Origin: JADJNW01 sp964596135
GTDB lineage: Bacteria > Bacteroidota > Bacteroidia > Chitinophagales > Saprospiraceae
Direction of reading: 5' to 3'
Length of the DNA stretch: 7,247 bases
NCBI GenBank assembly: GCA_964596135.1
Contig: CAZQTF010000193.1
Span: forward strand, 1 to 7,247
In this document: piece by piece, positions 6,418 through 7,247 of the stretch
How positions within the stretch are numbered: the first letter of the stretch is position 1
Layout of the letters: every line of letters starts with the position of its first letter
Position numbers and translations under genes: made by a program
Notes under the pieces: model-generated
Seen by the model: only the letters and a program-made list of their open reading frames with translations
What the model was told of the DNA's origin: nothing
Databases searched by the model: none

Positions 6418-6483
6418 TTTTAAGTAGAGAGATTTAAGGTAGAGGAACAAAGAATTACTCCTGCAGTCCCTCTACCTTCTACC
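6418..6483. repeat. Symmetric GGTAGA / TCTACC repeat cluster with a perfect 10-base inverted repeat
   Basis: AAGGTAGAGG (6436-6445) and CCTCTACCTT (6469-6478) are perfect inverted arms around a 23-base centre that contains CTGCAG. Extra copies of the same word lie outside each arm: TTTAAGTAGAG (6418-6428) precedes TTTAAGGTAGAG (6433-6444), and TCTACC (6471-6476) is followed by a second TCTACC (6478-6483). Two copies in each orientation nearly fill the 72-base gap between the O-methyltransferase stop and the FemAB-like start. It could be an operator array, a transcript hairpin between the two genes, or a small dispersed repeat. Confidence 0.6.
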
Positions 6484-6485
6484 CG

Positions 6486-7121
6486 CTATAGTTTCCTCGC
6501 CATCAATATGCCATCGCGGATTGGCAACATGATATTTTCCACTCTGGGATCATTGTGCACCTTGTCGTTAAAGGCGCGAATGAGTTGTGTATCGGCATCA
6601 TCGGCTTCATTCACCACTTTGCCACTCCACAGCACATTATCTACAATAATTAATCCACCGATATTTACTTTATTAAAAACCAAATCATAAAACAGCGCAT
6701 TCTGCTGCTTACCGGCGTCAATAAATACCAGGTCAAAACGCAAATCCAGCGTCGGAATGATCTGTTCTGCTCTGCCAATGTGGAGTTGAATTTTATCCTC
6801 CAAACCCGCTTTTGCCACATATTTTCGGATGATATGCTCCAGTTCGCGGTTCGGTTCAATGGTATGGAGCACGCCATTTGCCGCCAGCCCCTGCGCCAGA
6901 CAAATAGCAGCATAACCCGTGAACGTGCCAATTTCCAGGATTGCCTGCGGCCGCATCAGTTTGCTCAGCAGCGCCAGAAATTGCCCCTGCAAACGCCCCG
7001 ACATCATTTGTGGCGCCAGCGTTTTCAGATGGGTTTCGCGTTCCAGTTCGTGCAGCACATCAACTGGCGGCGTGGTGTGCGCCTCGCAGTAGGCATGGAG
7101 CTGTTTGATAAAATCGGTCAT
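6486..7121 (-). CDS. SAM-dependent O-methyltransferase, cation-dependent family 3 type
   Basis: This 211-residue cytoplasmic enzyme has the class I methyltransferase fold of the COMT/CCoAOMT-like family, which transfers methyl from S-adenosylmethionine to hydroxyl groups, usually of catechol-type compounds, using a divalent metal. In numbering from the ATG at 7119-7121: SAM motif ILEIGTFTGYAAICLA (61-76), acidic residue Glu89 in HTIEPNRE, metal ligands expected at Asp135 (FIDAGK) and Asp161-Asn162 (IIVDNVLWSG), and the terminal strand LPIRDGILMARK (199-210). All expected ligands are present; the common DADK is DAGK here. The frame is open 16 codons further to an ATG at 7167-7169, but a TAnnTTTG promoter element overlies codons 2-4 of that longer form, and MTDFIKQLHAYCEAH is the usual type of N-terminus for this family. 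The substrate is unknown. The FemAB-like gene follows after 72 bases. Confidence 0.9.
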   Translation of the reverse strand: MTDFIKQLHAYCEAHTTPPVDVLHELERETHLKTLAPQMMSGRLQGQFLALLSKLMRPQAILEIGTFTGYAAICLAQGLAANGVLHTIEPNRELEHIIRKYVAKAGLEDKIQLHIGRAEQIIPTLDLRFDLVFIDAGKQQNALFYDLVFNKVNIGGLIIVDNVLWSGKVVNEADDADTQLIRAFNDKVHNDPRVENIMLPIRDGILMARKL

Positions 7122-7156
7122 TAACAGACAGTTACAATGATATTTGGTCACATGAG

Positions 7157-7164
7157 CAAATGTA
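7157..7164 (-). promoter_or_regulatory. TAnnTTTG promoter element of the O-methyltransferase gene
   Basis: TACATTTG on the minus strand is a perfect match to the Bacteroidota -7 element. Transcription would start near 7150, giving a leader of about 29 bases before the ATG at 7121. No TTTG or TTG is visible 19-21 bases upstream (the bases there read GTAA), so only half of the promoter is supported. The position still favours the shorter protein start. Confidence 0.42.
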
Positions 7165-7192
7165 AGCATTTCCCGTAATTCTGGTTACCCGG

Positions 7193-7247
7193 TTATCTTG
7201 GTTTGCACAAAAATTCAGCAGTTTCATTCAAAAACTCGCTGGTGAGA
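7193..7247 (-). CDS. Possible C-terminal end of an unidentified gene (cut by window edge)
   Basis: One minus-strand frame enters from the right edge and runs 18 codons with its TAA stop at 7193-7195. It reads LTSEFLNETAEFLCKPR, an amphipathic helix-like tail that would suit a protein C-terminus. The other two frames close within eight codons. The 71-base gap from this stop to the methyltransferase start would hold the promoter element at 7157-7164. The piece is too short to identify or prove coding; it is listed so the edge is not left blank. Confidence 0.25.
   Translation of the reverse strand, partial: LTSEFLNETAEFLCKPR

Noticed and set aside
6711..6722. DAGK instead of DADK in the O-methyltransferase, considered as loss of a metal ligand
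   Set aside because: In this family the first Asp of the motif and the later Asp-Asn pair bind the metal, and all three are present. The changed position varies among homologues.
6780..7124. 114-residue plus-strand frame opposite the methyltransferase
   Set aside because: It is antisense to the SAM-binding region of an intact enzyme and is rich in Gln, Arg and Phe with no domain.
1..7247. Possibility of a defence island, mobile element, CRISPR array, tRNA or rRNA
   Set aside because: I saw no transposase, integrase, nuclease or helicase motifs, no regularly spaced repeats, no cloverleaf and no rRNA-like sequence. Each long frame has an ordinary family assignment.

Overview
The window looks like ordinary chromosomal sequence from a member of the Bacteroidota. 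The evidence is the gene set (a NamZ/DUF1343 enzyme, a cation-dependent O-methyltransferase, a FemAB-like GNAT protein and an S10 peptidase with a signal peptide), start codons preceded by A-rich stretches instead of clear Shine-Dalgarno sites, and several good matches to the Bacteroidota promoter pattern (TTG or TTTG, about 20 bases, then TAnnTTTG). A Saprospiria- or Chitinophagia-like organism would fit, but that finer placement is inference.

Layout. Bases 1-4115 hold five genes on the minus strand. In transcription order they are a HEAT-repeat DNA alkylation repair protein (4115-3408), a VOC/glyoxalase-fold protein (3364-2981), an exported S10 serine carboxypeptidase-like enzyme (2880-1342), an AEC-family permease (1317-424) and a GNAT acetyltransferase cut by the left edge (343-1). 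The peptidase and permease are 24 bases apart and probably share a transcript. The GNAT gene has its own convincing promoter. An 85-base AT-rich divergent promoter region (4116-4200) separates this run from the only plus-strand gene, a NamZ-type exo-N-acetylmuramidase (4201-5358). That gene converges, across a 125-base gap containing a hairpin, on a second minus-strand pair: an O-methyltransferase (7121-6486) followed by a FemAB-like acetyltransferase (6413-5484). The 72 bases between these two are almost filled by a symmetric GGTAGA/TCTACC repeat structure. At the right edge, 7193-7247 may be the tail of one more minus-strand gene.

How the genes work together. No shared pathway is evident. 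The genes look like separate housekeeping or accessory functions: repair, small-molecule modification, periplasmic proteolysis, export and peptidoglycan turnover. I found no mobile element, CRISPR array, RNA gene, toxin-antitoxin pair or defence cassette. The points worth a second look are in the gaps: the inverted-repeat cluster at 6418-6483, the nested inverted repeats at 2883-2969 over the likely peptidase promoter, the palindrome just before the NamZ start, and several start-codon choices that promoter positions help decide. I do not see a previously undescribed multi-gene system here.
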